Counted from the stretch's first letter, positions 19,801 to 27,101 are shown. The stretch is DNA of 64,000 nt from Brevibacillus daliensis (GCF_021245735.1 NZ_JAJISB010000029.1:47687-111686), one strand, 5' to 3'. The notes: generated by a model not told the origin, from the letters alone. Program-made: numbers and translations.

Positions 19801-20480
19801 ATCTAAATAATTTTCATGATAGCTTTAGCCAGTACTTCAAAAAATATAAGGAAGCATCATTAATAAATACAACAATTACCATTCCGTTGGCAGAAGAAAT
19901 TCGCGAATCCGTACAAGAAATGTCATGGGATATATCCTTAAAAATATTTTTGAAAATTTTAGAGCTTAATTTCGAACTTGATACGATACCGTTTGCACTT
20001 ATGCATACAGGAAGAAAATATAAATCTCATAATTATTACCATACAATTGGGGCATTTATTGATATTCTGCCTCTAAGCTTACCACATGATCAACATCTAG
20101 CTTTTGAAGAAATAAATGAATTAATTAGCTTTGCATACGAGAAAAATATTAACTTTGCAGCATTGTTGTCACATGAAGAACCGAAGAACAAGTATAAAAA
20201 GGTGAGGGGTGCATTAAAAGATATCTACAGCTCAGAAACGATAAATATTCCGATTTTTAACTATCTGGGTCTGTATGATTCACAATTAGAAATGAAGGAA
20301 GAGCTTAGCGGAATTAAGCAGATGTACGGTAGTAAGACAAAGAATTTATCTACCGAGATAGTTATTGCAGTACAAGAGGATGAACTAATGATTAGGTTAT
20401 TTTGTGAGGAGCATAAAATAACAAGGATTACAAAAGAGCTCCATAACTATATTAATATGTGTAGCAAAGTCCTGTATTGA
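10791..20480 (+). CDS. NRPS: E (3' half)-C-A(Val)-PCP-E-C-A(Phe)-PCP-terminal C
   Basis: A 3229-residue NRPS that overlaps the previous gene by ten bases. Residues 1-230 are the second half of the upstream epimerase. Then follow C (from 247, HHILMDGW at 380), A (about 709-1200), PCP (Ser near 1248), E (from 1298, HHMVVDAVSW near 1424), C (from 1751, HHIILDGW near 1883), A (about 2206-2685), PCP (near 2729) and a last C-like domain (2814-3229) with NHLIFDAMSF. Reading GrsA-aligned pocket residues by eye gives DAFWIGGTFK for the first A domain, the classical Val code, and DAWTIAAVCK for the second, a Phe code. With the intact E, the predicted order is D-Val then Phe. There is no thioesterase. 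The last C domain could release the chain onto an amine, or the gene may be truncated by the adjoining IS. Confidence 0.93.
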   Translation: MELNKQVLELGEQVTEASLETINKAYRTNILDILLSALALTIRDWTKEENSLITLISHSREELLKSMDISRTVGCFSSPFPVVLKAYDDLGDTIKHTKDMLRRIPNQGRFYGIIKYLSSENWNHVEPEICFNYLGKTNKDTGENVFKITSHGYRDHATKHPAGTHSLDIEAIIIDEKLTISITYEQDDFYVETIEKFLATYQDYWIRLIHHCTTKKETELTVTDITLEHITMEELTVYKDELANIKNIYPLAPMQEGMLYHALTDELDTYIKLSCFQIEGQIDLEMLDKAFNTVIERHDILRTIFDYSSFKQNMQVVYKNRKAAVEYIDITDQSDNNDAYLDHLISQYRTRRFDLSKDMLLRIVLVRMKENTYSMIFHLHHILMDGWCNSLILIELFKIYNELKHDIKASLNEVVPYLTYIDWLKNKDIDEAKAYWKDYLHECKEVTKIPFEKENKTNEVINKEMVFVLDEEKTSCITRIAQESKVTVNTVIQSIWTILINKYNDTDDIVYGYVVSGRNAEIEGVEVIPGLFINTIPLRVKFTENLLYQDLLKRISSITLQNTKHDYVSLAEIQNLSEVKNDLISSLLVFENYPIDEKQLNEEILKNNDLKILNSVFVLPHQLIEGTNYNLTLVVNQDDKTSINFIYNENAYSEEGISSIIGGFDAIVDQIIENRHISIEDVDILDDGDKHQILYEFNHTQSHYPKDKSIVQLFEEQVEKVPHHTALIYQDEHVTYQELNERANRLAHHLRQKGVGKNVLAAIMGERSVEMVIGILGILKAGGAYLPIDPKYPAERIKTLLADSNTGLLLSQSTYMEALQHNIDSQINVVLMDKITEELSSESSENPLWMNSSSDLAYVMYTSGSTGKPKGVMVEHKSVVRLVKNTNYVEFSEGDRILQTGAMVFDASTFELWGALLNGIGLVLVEEHTLLHAERLGQEIKRNQITTMWLTAPLFNQLVQQNVMIFTGLKTLIVGGDALSCEHINQVRKAHQALKLINGYGPTENTTFSTYYVIEEEFNRSIPIGKAISNSNVYIVDRHNHLQPIGVAGELCVAGDGLARGYLNNAELTEEKFVPNPFEAGARMYKTGDLARWLPDGNIEYLGRIDEQVKIRGFRIEPNEIAQQLMLHEQIQDAVVVARTEVDGQAYLCAYVVSEVELSASALREHVSASLPSYMIPSYFIQMERLPLTPNGKVDRKALPEPDGEVHTGVEYVAPRNDMEKSIAQVWGKILGVKNVGINDEFFALGGDSIKAIQAIAQMNNKGYTFEIKDLMNNPRIKDLIIHIKHMKKAIDQSEVTGEIELTPIQKWFLDQEYMMKDHFNQDLMLFSKNGFREDWIQRAFDRIVQHHDVLRAIYVDQNFINREVTNKLYDLHIFDLRGKHIANEYITDLCTELQASMKLAKGPLVKVGLFKTDKGDYLFVSIHHMVVDAVSWRIIMEDFDAIYNGQEQRLPLKTTSFQEWASKQKQYASGFTLKNERKYWNSLGQWEIKELNKDNEPPCIHGAKIIKKTIVLDKAYTEKLLTKVNKAYSTEINDILLSALTFTIANFNQTERILINLESHGREQIVDDVDITRTVGWFTSQYPVVLHTKDRVSDLIKNTKDTLRRIPRKGIGYGILRYLSPFELKAIRKPDISFNYLGQFDENISGENFTLSDISPGDSVSKDSGRLYPLNISAMVLHKQFSLTLSYIREEFTDETVEGLLQRYIESLKLIIDHCISQEHVEITASDLTDENISWEELAPNFKQIDNLKRIYPLTPMQEGLLFHSMADKGKYYHVNMELRVIGALNEELFNKSFMELVARHDVFRTNFDSNSFKENMQIVYKSREAELTYLDIRDLQVDKEAYIEQLVIEDRKRGFDLFKDILIRLFVVRMNEQEYSLILSNHHIILDGWSFGIISSELFHIYSRLLRNSLVEAKKVRPYEEYIKWIGSQDKTAALNYWSTYLKGYDTTIEIPFKKASATQGKPQEVILSLDKGVTKQIEVLAKNNNVTINTIFQSVWAIQLQRYNNVDDVVFGFIVSGRTTKINGIDEMVGLFINTIPLRVNTTHEKRYREVLQKIKSDFNESEPYQYCSIAEVQKLTEVGTGLINGLMVFENYPIDQDMINKDIQDQVNLQICSARIFEETNYNFNIKVIPGEELVLKFDYNDGIYDEEEVNKIKGHFFNILNQVITNPNIQIDDIEIVGTDEKSEELVTFNDTFMDYQNEDTIQSLFEYQVTRNPEKTAVIFGEDTISYGEINKRANALAKLLRDKGISVESIVPIMIDRSIDMVVGVLAILKAGAAYLPIDTNYPEDRINYILKDSKAEVMLSTHKIAQMRTLEIKEVIDLENEGLYALSVEQIDNINRSNDLAYVIYTSGTTGKPKGVMVEHKGVINLKHWFESDLGIGNDENILQFSSIAFDAFSWELFMTVLLGNTLCIPDKDVLLSTDLLNEYMRTHGITTITLPPFVAANLEAGNGLKRVITAGSELKYEQISHLLGKVEVINAYGPTEDTVCTTTCKLSQDHKAKISIGTPIRNHRVLILDTHNKLVPTGVNGELCIAGVGLARGYLNNEELTKEKFINNPYQQGEILYKTGDVARWLPDGNIEYVGRIDHQVKIRGYRIEIGEIEQNLLQLPEVSQVAIIDKEMDGAKYLCAYYVSEKEIAIHILRESLGKKLPTYMIPAYFIRMESLPFNLNGKVDRKLLPEIEGIIKTGTHYEEAENEIEILMIDICKDVLGLQHLGVRDNLFEVGGDSIRIAKIYKELKKVNIHISIKDIFYYENIRDIYKNWANKEMDFKEERHEGKDRISPSLTKWKQALTDQLNEFSSTIVSHSEIMRVYPLSAMQKILLDTNQTYSGAIMDFNHKVNVQLLKKSIECVINEQGLLRSILIKSDHQTMIQEYNVVKGIDIPYLDLENASEEQKENIQAYIHELYGEHLERTDVFNKLLYKMIMIKLSDSHYKVYMPFNHLIFDAMSFEIIQASIRQAYSNNGELMGHNILQYEHYVKELLKGPQGISEKELIERFNLNNFHDSFSQYFKKYKEASLINTTITIPLAEEIRESVQEMSWDISLKIFLKILELNFELDTIPFALMHTGRKYKSHNYYHTIGAFIDILPLSLPHDQHLAFEEINELISFAYEKNINFAALLSHEEPKNKYKKVRGALKDIYSSETINIPIFNYLGLYDSQLEMKEELSGIKQMYGSKTKNLSTEIVIAVQEDELMIRLFCEEHKITRITKELHNYINMCSKVLY

Positions 20481-21081
20481 AATACGGATGCCTTGCGGGT
20501 AGAGAATCCGATTGGTTCTCAAGGCTTCAATCAGGTGATAGCCCGAGGTAGCGTAGCTGTCGATGACGCGTGCGCAAGTGAACCACGGATCCACGAGCAC
20601 GTACCCACCATGAGGCGGGAGGGGAATTGTGGCAGCCATGTCGCACGCGCGATCGATATTAAACTTTACCGTCCGCAGAAGTGTTTGTTTTGTCGTACAA
20701 ATCGATCGAATAAATCAAGGACATATCACGACATTGAAGAATCGTTGCCTGAACCTGGTGGCCCCAAACGACTTTTCCCTTCAGATGTGAATGATGAAAA
20801 CCCGTCTGCTCGATTGGAGATGTCGCCTGTGACGAAAACTTACTTTTCTCGCAAATCGTATCATCATCATGAATCACAAATAGAGGCTCCGACATACGCT
20901 TGGACTCGCCCAGCACATGACGGACGGACTCTGCCTTAATTTTATTTTGCAGCACCGCTTCGTCCCACTTGCCTTCGGCCAGAAAATGGCCGATTGTCGT
21001 ACGATGACAATGGCTATACTCTGCTAGATCCACAACCTTGCCACGAAAATCTTTAGCAGTAGCTGCCGCCAAATAGGTCAC
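20452..21081 (-). pseudogene. truncated, frameshifted IS transposase (IS4/IS701-like DDE)
   Basis: The minus strand encodes the N-terminal and central part of a DDE transposase in two frames. The first is 21081-20659, with a helical N-terminus (TTIGHFLAEGKWDE) and IHDDTICEKS holding the first Asp. The second runs from about 20639, with GYVLVDPWFTC holding the second Asp and then LRTNRILYPQGIRIS. A one-base insertion near 20662 links the two. The C-terminal part with the catalytic Glu is missing. The transposase-like reading (IQDFATHI) seems to continue to about 20455, inside the 3' end of the synthase gene on the other strand. The exact IS family is uncertain. Confidence 0.75.
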
Positions 21082-21153
21082 AACTACTGGTAAACGTACT
21101 AACTTAAGCGTTGTTTATAAAATGAAGCCCCTTTTATGGAGACGGATGCAAAT

Positions 21154-21882
21154 ATGAAAAATATTTATGCAGTAACTATCAGAGATAGAAACTATATTGA
21201 AAATATATTTGAAACTTTAATGTTATATATATCCAAAGACAGACAAGCAAGAATCAAGAGCTTCTATCGAAAAGAGGATTCTTACCGTGCGCTTCTTGCA
21301 GATGTTTTGATTAGAACGATTATTTTCAGAGATTTGGGAATCAATAATAGTGACATTATTTTTCATACGAATGAGTATGGAAAGCCCATCTTAAGTAACG
21401 AAAAGGGGTTCCACTTTAATATATCTCATTCTATGGAATGGGTCGTATGCACTACAAGTGATCGACCTATAGGAATCGACATCGAATACATTCAACCTAT
21501 TGATTTTGATATTGCGAAGCGATTTTTTTCAATGGATGAGTATGAGGATTTAATGAAAGTGTGTATTAACCGCAGGTTATCCTATTTTTATGATCTTTGG
21601 ACATTAAAGGAGAGTTATATAAAAGCAATTGGAAAAGGTTTGTCCATTCCATTACATTCATTTTACTGCAAAGTAGGGGATGACGGGATTATCAGAACAG
21701 ATGAAAACATGGATGGTTGGATTTTCAGTCAATACAACGTTGACAGCAATTATAAATTATCAGTATGTGAAAGTAAGGAAGGGGAACAGAGGACAAAAGA
21801 TATAAATGTTATAGGGATTAGCGAGCTTTGTGATACTTTTATGTCTGGATTTAAGGAAAATGTTTCCCCCAGCCTAAGATAA
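21154..21882 (+). CDS. Sfp-type 4'-phosphopantetheinyl transferase
   Basis: This protein of about 242 residues would transfer phosphopantetheine from CoA to the Ser of the ACP and PCP domains encoded upstream, making the synthases active. Diagnostic motifs are GIDIE (about 107-111) with the Mg-binding acidic residues, FFSMDEY, and WTLKESYIKAIGKGL (from about 149), with the Glu and Lys of the family. GGAGACGG at 21138-21145 sits eight bases before the ATG at 21154, which I prefer over the in-frame ATG at 21136. It lies downstream of the broken IS, so the IS may have separated it from the synthase operon. A terminator follows. I leave the symbol blank because orthology to sfp or gsp is not certain. 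Confidence 0.92.
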   Translation: MKNIYAVTIRDRNYIENIFETLMLYISKDRQARIKSFYRKEDSYRALLADVLIRTIIFRDLGINNSDIIFHTNEYGKPILSNEKGFHFNISHSMEWVVCTTSDRPIGIDIEYIQPIDFDIAKRFFSMDEYEDLMKVCINRRLSYFYDLWTLKESYIKAIGKGLSIPLHSFYCKVGDDGIIRTDENMDGWIFSQYNVDSNYKLSVCESKEGEQRTKDINVIGISELCDTFMSGFKENVSPSLR

Positions 21883-21934
21883 CCGTTATAATCAAATTTT
21901 TGATTAGAAAAAGGTTATCTTATAAAATGAACAT

Positions 21935-21970
21935 AAAGAAGGTACTGATAGAAGTATCTTCTTTTGTTTT
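21935..21970 (+). terminator. rho-independent terminator after the PPTase gene
   Basis: AAAGAAGGTACT pairs with AGTATCTTCTTT with one G-T position, and TTTTGTTTT follows. It marks the probable end of the biosynthetic cluster transcript. Confidence 0.7.
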
Positions 21971-22209
21971 ATACAACACCGAGTGTTTATATAAAATCCA
22001 AATGAATAGAACCATATTGAACAATCTAAACAGAAGTAGCGATGATAAATGAAATCTTTAGAAGCAAATAACTACATGAAGTAATGGCATAATAAAAGAA
22101 CAAACTGACATGCTGTATTGATAAAAATAACGGGGATGAAAAAACTCGACTATGCGAAACATGAGTTATGAGAATAACGATTAGAAAAGTAAATGTATCC
22201 TACAAAAGT

Positions 22210-22263
22210 GTGACACAAACTTGTATACTTCATAATAAATTTTGGTATACAAGTTTGTGTCAC
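22210..22263. repeat. perfect 19-bp inverted repeat in non-coding DNA
   Basis: GTGACACAAACTTGTATAC at 22210-22228 is exactly inverted at 22245-22263, with a 16-base A+T-rich spacer. No T-run follows on either side, so it is not an ordinary terminator. It could be a transposon or MITE end pair, a regulatory operator, or a cruciform site. No gene is recognised between 21883 and the decayed hydrolase. Confidence 0.8.
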
Positions 22264-22419
22264 TAGACAATCAAAAGTTAACATAATATTAACTATGTAA
22301 ACTTTCCGTGTTTCAGTTCTTAAAACAGCCATTTCATGCACTGAAATACAGAAAGAAAAAAGACCTACATTAATTACTTTTCTTACAGCCCCCATCATTT
22401 TTCCTTCCATTTTTAAACT

Positions 22420-22830
22420 ATATCAGCTTTACATACAATGCTGTAAATCTATTTATCCCTCCATGATTCCATCCAAAACCGTATTGATTGATCTTGGGAC
22501 TCATCATTTGTAGTCACGTTGATTTAGAGAATAAAACATGTGTATGTAAACACACTATCCATTCTAGATAGATCTTCTACTGTATACAATCCACCAGCTG
22601 AATATGCCTTATTAATATCAATATCAGAGGCTGCAATGAGATTTCCATGGGTATTTTACCCATAGCCAGATGTTTTGGCCTTTAAAATGGCTCTCTCAAC
22701 ATCTAAACCAGTATACGTCATCGACAAAGGATCAAATTTTTTTGTTTAACCACTTCAGCATATGTCTCACCACAAACAATCTCTAAAATCCTACCAAATA
22801 TGGTTCAATCATTTTAGATCAACTTAAGAC
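22420..22830 (-). pseudogene. decayed serine hydrolase (class C beta-lactamase/PBP-like)
   Basis: Minus-strand reading in several frames recovers family segments in the right order: RILEIVCGETY, then FDPLSMTYTGLDVERAILKA, then SAGGLYTVEDLSRMD (written in part in two frames), then INQYGFGWNHGGINRF, where HGG corresponds to the third active-site motif of the family. Several frame changes and stop codons interrupt it. The N-terminal part with the SxxK motif is missing. It is a fossil gene and explains most of the otherwise empty interval between the PPTase and 23067. Boundaries are approximate. Confidence 0.7.
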
Positions 22831-23066
22831 AAATACTCGAAATACTTACTGATCGTTTTACGTTGCATGTGATTACTTTATTTTTCGGTTTATTTGTTTA
22901 CATAATATATATTATCGGACTCAATGTAAAAATATATTGTACTCCTTCTCTACAATTTATAGACTGTCAAGTTGTCTGGCGACACAAATATTGATCATAA
23001 CTTACTGATTGCATCATGTATGAGTTATTATTGTACACAGAAAATATAGTATTAGACTATATGATC

Positions 23067-23130
23067 CTCCATAAATAAAAGCCAGTCAAAACACGAAAAT
23101 AAAGTGTTAGACTGGCTTTTATTTATGGAG
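23067..23130. terminator. long-stem bidirectional terminator
   Basis: A perfect 21-bp stem (23067-23087 with 23110-23130) contains the core GCCAGTC/GACTGGC and A/T-rich outer arms, and the loop has a further AACAC/GTGTT pairing. It lies 33 bases after the minus-strand gene at 23163 and would end that transcript. Confidence 0.7.
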
Positions 23131-23162
23131 CTATTGAACCCGTTAATTCAACAATTTAAGAT

Positions 23163-23627
23163 TTATTCAGAAATTAAACTATTAAGATTACAACATTTTA
23201 ATGCTCTATATATGTCGTTATTATTTAAATCTTTTTCGATACGACCAAATTTTTCAGATGTCATCCAACTAAACAGCGGTCTATCTAATTCAAAAATATC
23301 TATCTCTAATCCACCTATATTTGTATCAGTACCTATATTCTTAATATTAAAATTGAAGCAGTTAGTTATAAATTTCTCTTCAATTGATTTTCCTTCTTCA
23401 TCCACCACATAATTTTTTTGTTCAACAATAGAAATCTCATTATCTCCCGTAGCCTTCCAACTAAATAAAGTAATATCATAATACCAGGGTCTCAAATAAG
23501 CATAGAATCCATTTTCATTCACATCAAAGGATATAATCAAGTCTTCAAAAGCATCATAATAAAAAACACAGGACGACCATACTCCAACTAAATATGATGA
23601 TAGTAAAGTACTATCTTTATCACTCAT
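23163..23627 (-). CDS. hypothetical protein, 154 residues
   Basis: I do not recognise this acidic 154-residue cytosolic protein. It has no signal peptide or membrane segment. It is rich in aromatic residues and predicted strands near the N-terminus (GVWSSCVFYYDAFEDLIISF), like small beta-barrel or immunity-type proteins. The start is supported by AGAGGTGACATA before the ATG. It stands alone between two intergenic stretches and ends at a strong hairpin. Small single genes like this, in an area rich in remnants, are often immunity or defence cargo, but nothing in the sequence proves this. Confidence 0.6.
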   Translation of the reverse strand: MSDKDSTLLSSYLVGVWSSCVFYYDAFEDLIISFDVNENGFYAYLRPWYYDITLFSWKATGDNEISIVEQKNYVVDEEGKSIEEKFITNCFNFNIKNIGTDTNIGGLEIDIFELDRPLFSWMTSEKFGRIEKDLNNNDIYRALKCCNLNSLISE

Positions 23628-23774
23628 TATGTCACCTCTACTAGACCTCTAAAGATCTCATGAATTATCGATGTCCATTAGCTGAATAAAACCTAACAAC
23701 TTAAAGACAGGTAATGTTTGTTCATATTAACGCTAAATAAGATTATTCAAAACATGCTTAAAAAGTTTGATAAA

Positions 23775-24269
23775 TTATCTGTTCTTCTTATCAGTCTCAA
23801 ATTCTTGTACAGAACTTCTTGCATCTTCCTCATCGTATCTCTCATGAAAATTATCATTAGTATAGTCTGAAATTACACTTCTCCAAAAAGCCTGTGCTGG
23901 GTAATTCTTTTGTATTTGTATAATTTTCCATTTACCTGGAAACATATCAAATATTCTTTTAGCCGCTTTTCTTCCTACTCCTTTACCGTTATAATTCTTC
24001 ATAGTAAAGAACTGTTCAATAGAATTCGGTTCTGTATTTGTTTCGCTTCTAACTAAAACAAAACCTGCTAATTCACCATCAACTTTAATAAAGAACGGAT
24101 GATAGTTGGATTTTGTCCAATAATCCTCAAGGTTAAATGGTTTAAAAAGACCTTTATCATTTAATTTTATAGTGTCCAAATATATACTAAACTCGTATTT
24201 GTAAAATTGCACTAAGTTTTGAAGTATAGATTCCTCTTCTAATGTCACTTTTTCCAAAGTAATGTCCAT
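23775..24269 (-). CDS. GNAT-family N-acetyltransferase
   Basis: This 164-residue protein has the GNAT fold. A central strand is followed by the acetyl-CoA loop NGKGVGRKAAKRIF (near residues 96-109), corresponding to the Q/RxxGxG/A motif, and a later KNYPAQAFWRSVI helix is typical of the family. LAGFVLVRSE forms the preceding strand. The substrate cannot be told. AGGAGG lies close to the ATG. It appears monocistronic. Related small GNAT proteins often modify antibiotics or amines, but no such specificity is visible here. Confidence 0.85.
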   Translation of the reverse strand: MDITLEKVTLEEESILQNLVQFYKYEFSIYLDTIKLNDKGLFKPFNLEDYWTKSNYHPFFIKVDGELAGFVLVRSETNTEPNSIEQFFTMKNYNGKGVGRKAAKRIFDMFPGKWKIIQIQKNYPAQAFWRSVISDYTNDNFHERYDEEDARSSVQEFETDKKNR

Positions 24270-24624
24270 AATAACCTCCTAAAGACAAGAATTATTCAAA
24301 TATTATTTTAAATCATACTATTATTCTACCTCCATGCTGGTTTTTATTAAGTCAACCTGTACTTGGAAGCATAATTTTAAATAAATAGTAAGGCTCTCGT
24401 AAGGAGCTTCTGCTCATTTTTGAAAAAAGCAATTATGAAATTGATTCGATTATTTACTAACAACAAAACTCCTTATTTGTAAAAACAGCCTTAACAATAG
24501 CCAAAATGAATTTTGGATACTCTATATGACTATCATACTAAATCAAGGAGATTGTTTTTTATTTTGTATTTTTTATTACATGAATGAACGGATTACATTG
24601 TTCTCATTCCCTTCAAAAAATGAA
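24270..24624. other. intergenic stretch without recognised features
   Basis: A+T-rich DNA between the GNAT gene and the RNA-ligase fragment. I see no ORF with family resemblance and no strong hairpin. Confidence 0.5.
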
Positions 24625-24984
24625 CTAGTTAGCTTGCTTTAAACCATTAGGAATCACTGATTTTGACAACCAATGTTGGTCCGTTTGCACGTGGTTTTTC
24701 CGAACAAATTTGGCAACAGAATTTTTAAAATCATCGTACTGAAATCCGTCTGTTGTTCGTACCACGTACCCCTCTTGTTCGCCGCCAAATACAGATATTT
24801 TGCTGTAGCATTTTTTTATCGTCTCTTCATTCCAAATTCCTCTGTATAGAATAGGCGCTGTTTCTAAACCAAGCAAAGCAGCCCATTCAACTGTCTTATC
24901 CCAAGACAAACACTCATTTTTTGTACTCCGTATTCTCGTCATTACGAGCGACTGTAGCTTGATAGAGAACTTGTTCGTGTTCAT
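24625..24984 (-). pseudogene. C-terminal fragment of an RNA ligase (Rnl2-like)
   Basis: The 119-residue reading ends with segments typical of T4 Rnl2-like RNA ligases: EGYVVRTTDGFQYDDF (the motif IV region), NSVAKFVRKNHV (motif V-like) and TDQHWLS. Before that, NECLSWDKTVEW and LLGLETAPILYRGIW also match the family. The nucleotidyl-acceptor lysine motif and the N-terminal half are missing. The first 20 residues look out of frame. Its ATG overlaps the end of the 244-residue gene upstream, so the ligase 5' half may have been lost by deletion or replaced by that gene. It is probably inactive. Confidence 0.7.
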
Positions 24985-24985
24985 A

Positions 24986-25720
24986 TCAAGAAAAATATTC
25001 CAACAAATACACTGTCTGCTCCACCGGCTTCAACAGGGCGAGTACCGTTCCCCCGCCAATAACCGACATAAAGCGATAGCGCTCAACCGCACCGCAAACC
25101 AGACTCTCGTCAATTCCGTAATCGTGTGTGACGTTCCATGTAAGGTTCATGAAAAACTCTTCACTCATCTCTTGGGCGGTCTCTTGATCGATCAGCACAT
25201 CCTCGTCATTGTGTCCCCAGCCCTCCGTCAGCTCGGTGATGTGCCGGAATTCACCGGTGCGTTCATAATAATATTTGGTGAATTCGTAGCTGTAAAATGC
25301 TTCGGCATAATAATCTGCGTTAAAATTGGCCACCTCGGACAAATCAGCTTGAATTCGCCCTTTGTATTCTGCGACAGTTATTTTGTCATTCAAGTAATGA
25401 TCCTTGTTTTCCGCAAAATCAGCTTGCAGAAAAGCATGCACATCTGGCACATTCTCCTCGCCAAACACCTGGAGGTCACCAAGAAATTCGTATTTTCCTG
25501 CTACGTAACGGAAGCCCCAAAAGTTGTTTTCTGAATTTCGATATTCCCCCTCGCAGTAGAGACCATCTGTTCCCAAAAGATGAAGGGAATATGCAGTGCC
25601 TTCATGCACATAAGAAAAGGTGAGCAATGGTCTGAAATAGCAGGCCAGACTCTCATCCACAAAAACATCGTTTGCTTTTGGGTATAGGGTGATCTTTTTC
25701 TCGTCTAGGTTTTTATCCAT
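24986..25720 (-). CDS. hypothetical protein, 244 residues, beside RNA-ligase fragment
   Basis: I do not recognise this acidic 244-residue soluble protein. It is rich in Tyr, Phe, Asp and Glu, with no signal peptide, membrane segment or clear catalytic motif. A central region (SYEFTKYYYERTGEF) and a hydrophobic C-terminal stretch (SVIGGGTVLALLKPV) are the most distinctive parts. AGAGGGGAAAAGAG precedes the ATG. It lies 24 bases after the 279-codon ORF and touches the RNA-ligase fragment, so the three probably form one transcript. A shared role in RNA repair or sensing is conceivable from context only. Confidence 0.6.
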   Translation of the reverse strand: MDKNLDEKKITLYPKANDVFVDESLACYFRPLLTFSYVHEGTAYSLHLLGTDGLYCEGEYRNSENNFWGFRYVAGKYEFLGDLQVFGEENVPDVHAFLQADFAENKDHYLNDKITVAEYKGRIQADLSEVANFNADYYAEAFYSYEFTKYYYERTGEFRHITELTEGWGHNDEDVLIDQETAQEMSEEFFMNLTWNVTHDYGIDESLVCGAVERYRFMSVIGGGTVLALLKPVEQTVYLLEYFS

Positions 25721-25744
25721 CTCTTTTCCCCTCTTTCTCTTCTT

Positions 25745-26563
25745 CTAAAGCCAAGGACCAAACAAGTTCCGTACCTCATGCTCGGAATAACCATCTTCAC
25801 CACGCCAATTTACGACGGCAAAAAAGTCATTTTTCCCGCCACGACCGGGCCTGTCCTTGCTAGGAGCCAAAATACCCGCCGTAGCTAGAATTTCCATGAA
25901 CACATCCCGCTCCTGCTTGTTGGAAGGAAAAACACCGTGGAGCCGCTTCTCTAACTGACGGGCCGCGTCGGTTGGCTCACTACTGGAGATGGTTTCGAGC
26001 ACCTGACGCAATATAGCCACATCCTCTTCTTGTACATCAATGCCCTCTTCCTTGCTCAAAAGCTCCAGATCAAGTAGCACATAAAGAATGTGATTAAGGC
26101 GAACGCCTCCCCACTTAATTCGCTCGAAATTCAGTACATTTAGATCTTCATCTTGATAGAACTCGCGGCTAGCGATATGGTAGCTGTCACAGATATGGCA
26201 ATCACCATACATTGCGTAGTTGCTGCCGTTTTCGGGATGGGTATACTTCCCTGCGTTACTTTCAAACGTATGCGCTGTGAATTGTTGAGACAAAGCCCAA
26301 CTGGAAAGCGCGCTTCGCAAATACACCTTTCTTGTGGAGAGGCTATGCAAAAAAGCAGTGGCTACTTGCTCTTTTGTAACATTTTTATGTATGTCGATGA
26401 CCTTCCGCACACATTCATCATGACTGATCGTAAACAACTCAAACATCAAACCCTTGCTTTTCGCATATTCAAAATCCGTTCCAGAAAAATTGTACGGGCG
26501 ATCCTTCCAGCCTTGGCTGCTCCAGAATGTTTTCATTAAAATTTGCTTCGCTTTTTTATCCAT
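25745..26563 (-). CDS. hypothetical protein with CxxC motif, first gene of the RNA-ligase-fragment unit
   Basis: A protein of about 272 residues that I cannot assign. A DCHICDSYH segment in the middle looks like a possible metal site, but only one CxxC pair is seen. The rest is mainly helical with a C-terminal region (GGKNDFFAVVNWRGEDGY) containing Gly- and aromatic-rich turns. GGGGAG lies eight bases before the ATG at 26563, which I prefer over the in-frame ATG at 26584. It is followed by the 244-residue gene and the RNA-ligase fragment on the same strand. Function is unknown. Confidence 0.6.
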   Translation of the reverse strand: MDKKAKQILMKTFWSSQGWKDRPYNFSGTDFEYAKSKGLMFELFTISHDECVRKVIDIHKNVTKEQVATAFLHSLSTRKVYLRSALSSWALSQQFTAHTFESNAGKYTHPENGSNYAMYGDCHICDSYHIASREFYQDEDLNVLNFERIKWGGVRLNHILYVLLDLELLSKEEGIDVQEEDVAILRQVLETISSSEPTDAARQLEKRLHGVFPSNKQERDVFMEILATAGILAPSKDRPGRGGKNDFFAVVNWRGEDGYSEHEVRNLFGPWL

Positions 26564-26584
26564 AACCATCTCTCCCCAGTCCAT

Positions 26585-27101
26585 ATTAACATGGAATTGC
26601 TTTCGTTAAGGTCAAAATTGGAAACTCTTTAGCGCTTTGCGCTGGCGTCCAGCGTCATCTACATGTACTTAGCGTTACGCTGTTAATAGATCAATTATCA
26701 AGGGTTCGTTAGTTTTTTATAGAATAATGATTGTGTCCCCAGTCATAAGTAAGCTCCAATGTAATGCTCAAGGTGAAGTTTTCCTGTAATCCCGTCCCTT
26801 TCGCACGTTTGGATTGCAGTGGATTGATGATCGTCAATTTTAAACATTAACTGTAACTTGCTTTCATGTTATAATGCTAATATTCAGTTGTAAGTTATTT
26901 TACTTTTAAGGAGGGAATACCTGATGAAAAAGAGATCGATAAAATATTTATCTTTTGGTATTGGGTATTCTACGGCTGTTTTTTTCTAGAATTGTTTTTG
27001 ACGGGATAAGTCTGTCTAAAAATGAGAGAAATGATAAAACAGTGTAAATATATAACACATCCATAGGTTATGTATTTCCTATTTAAAAGGAGACTTTACA
27101 A
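26585..27101. other. intergenic region with a truncated secreted-peptide start
   Basis: Mostly non-coding. At 26924-26989 (plus) an ATG with a good ribosome site (AAGGAGGGA) opens a 21-codon reading that looks like the start of a signal peptide (MKKRSIKYLSFGIGYS), then stops. It is probably the 5' remnant of a lost exported protein. The rest shows nothing I can name. Confidence 0.45.

Noticed and set aside
20493..20939. Plus-strand 148-codon ORF after the synthase
   Set aside because: It is the antisense reading of the broken transposase; its residues resemble no family.
22150..22410. Minus-strand 86-codon ORF over the 19-bp inverted repeat
   Set aside because: No ribosome site, no recognisable domain, and it lies in a region of gene debris.
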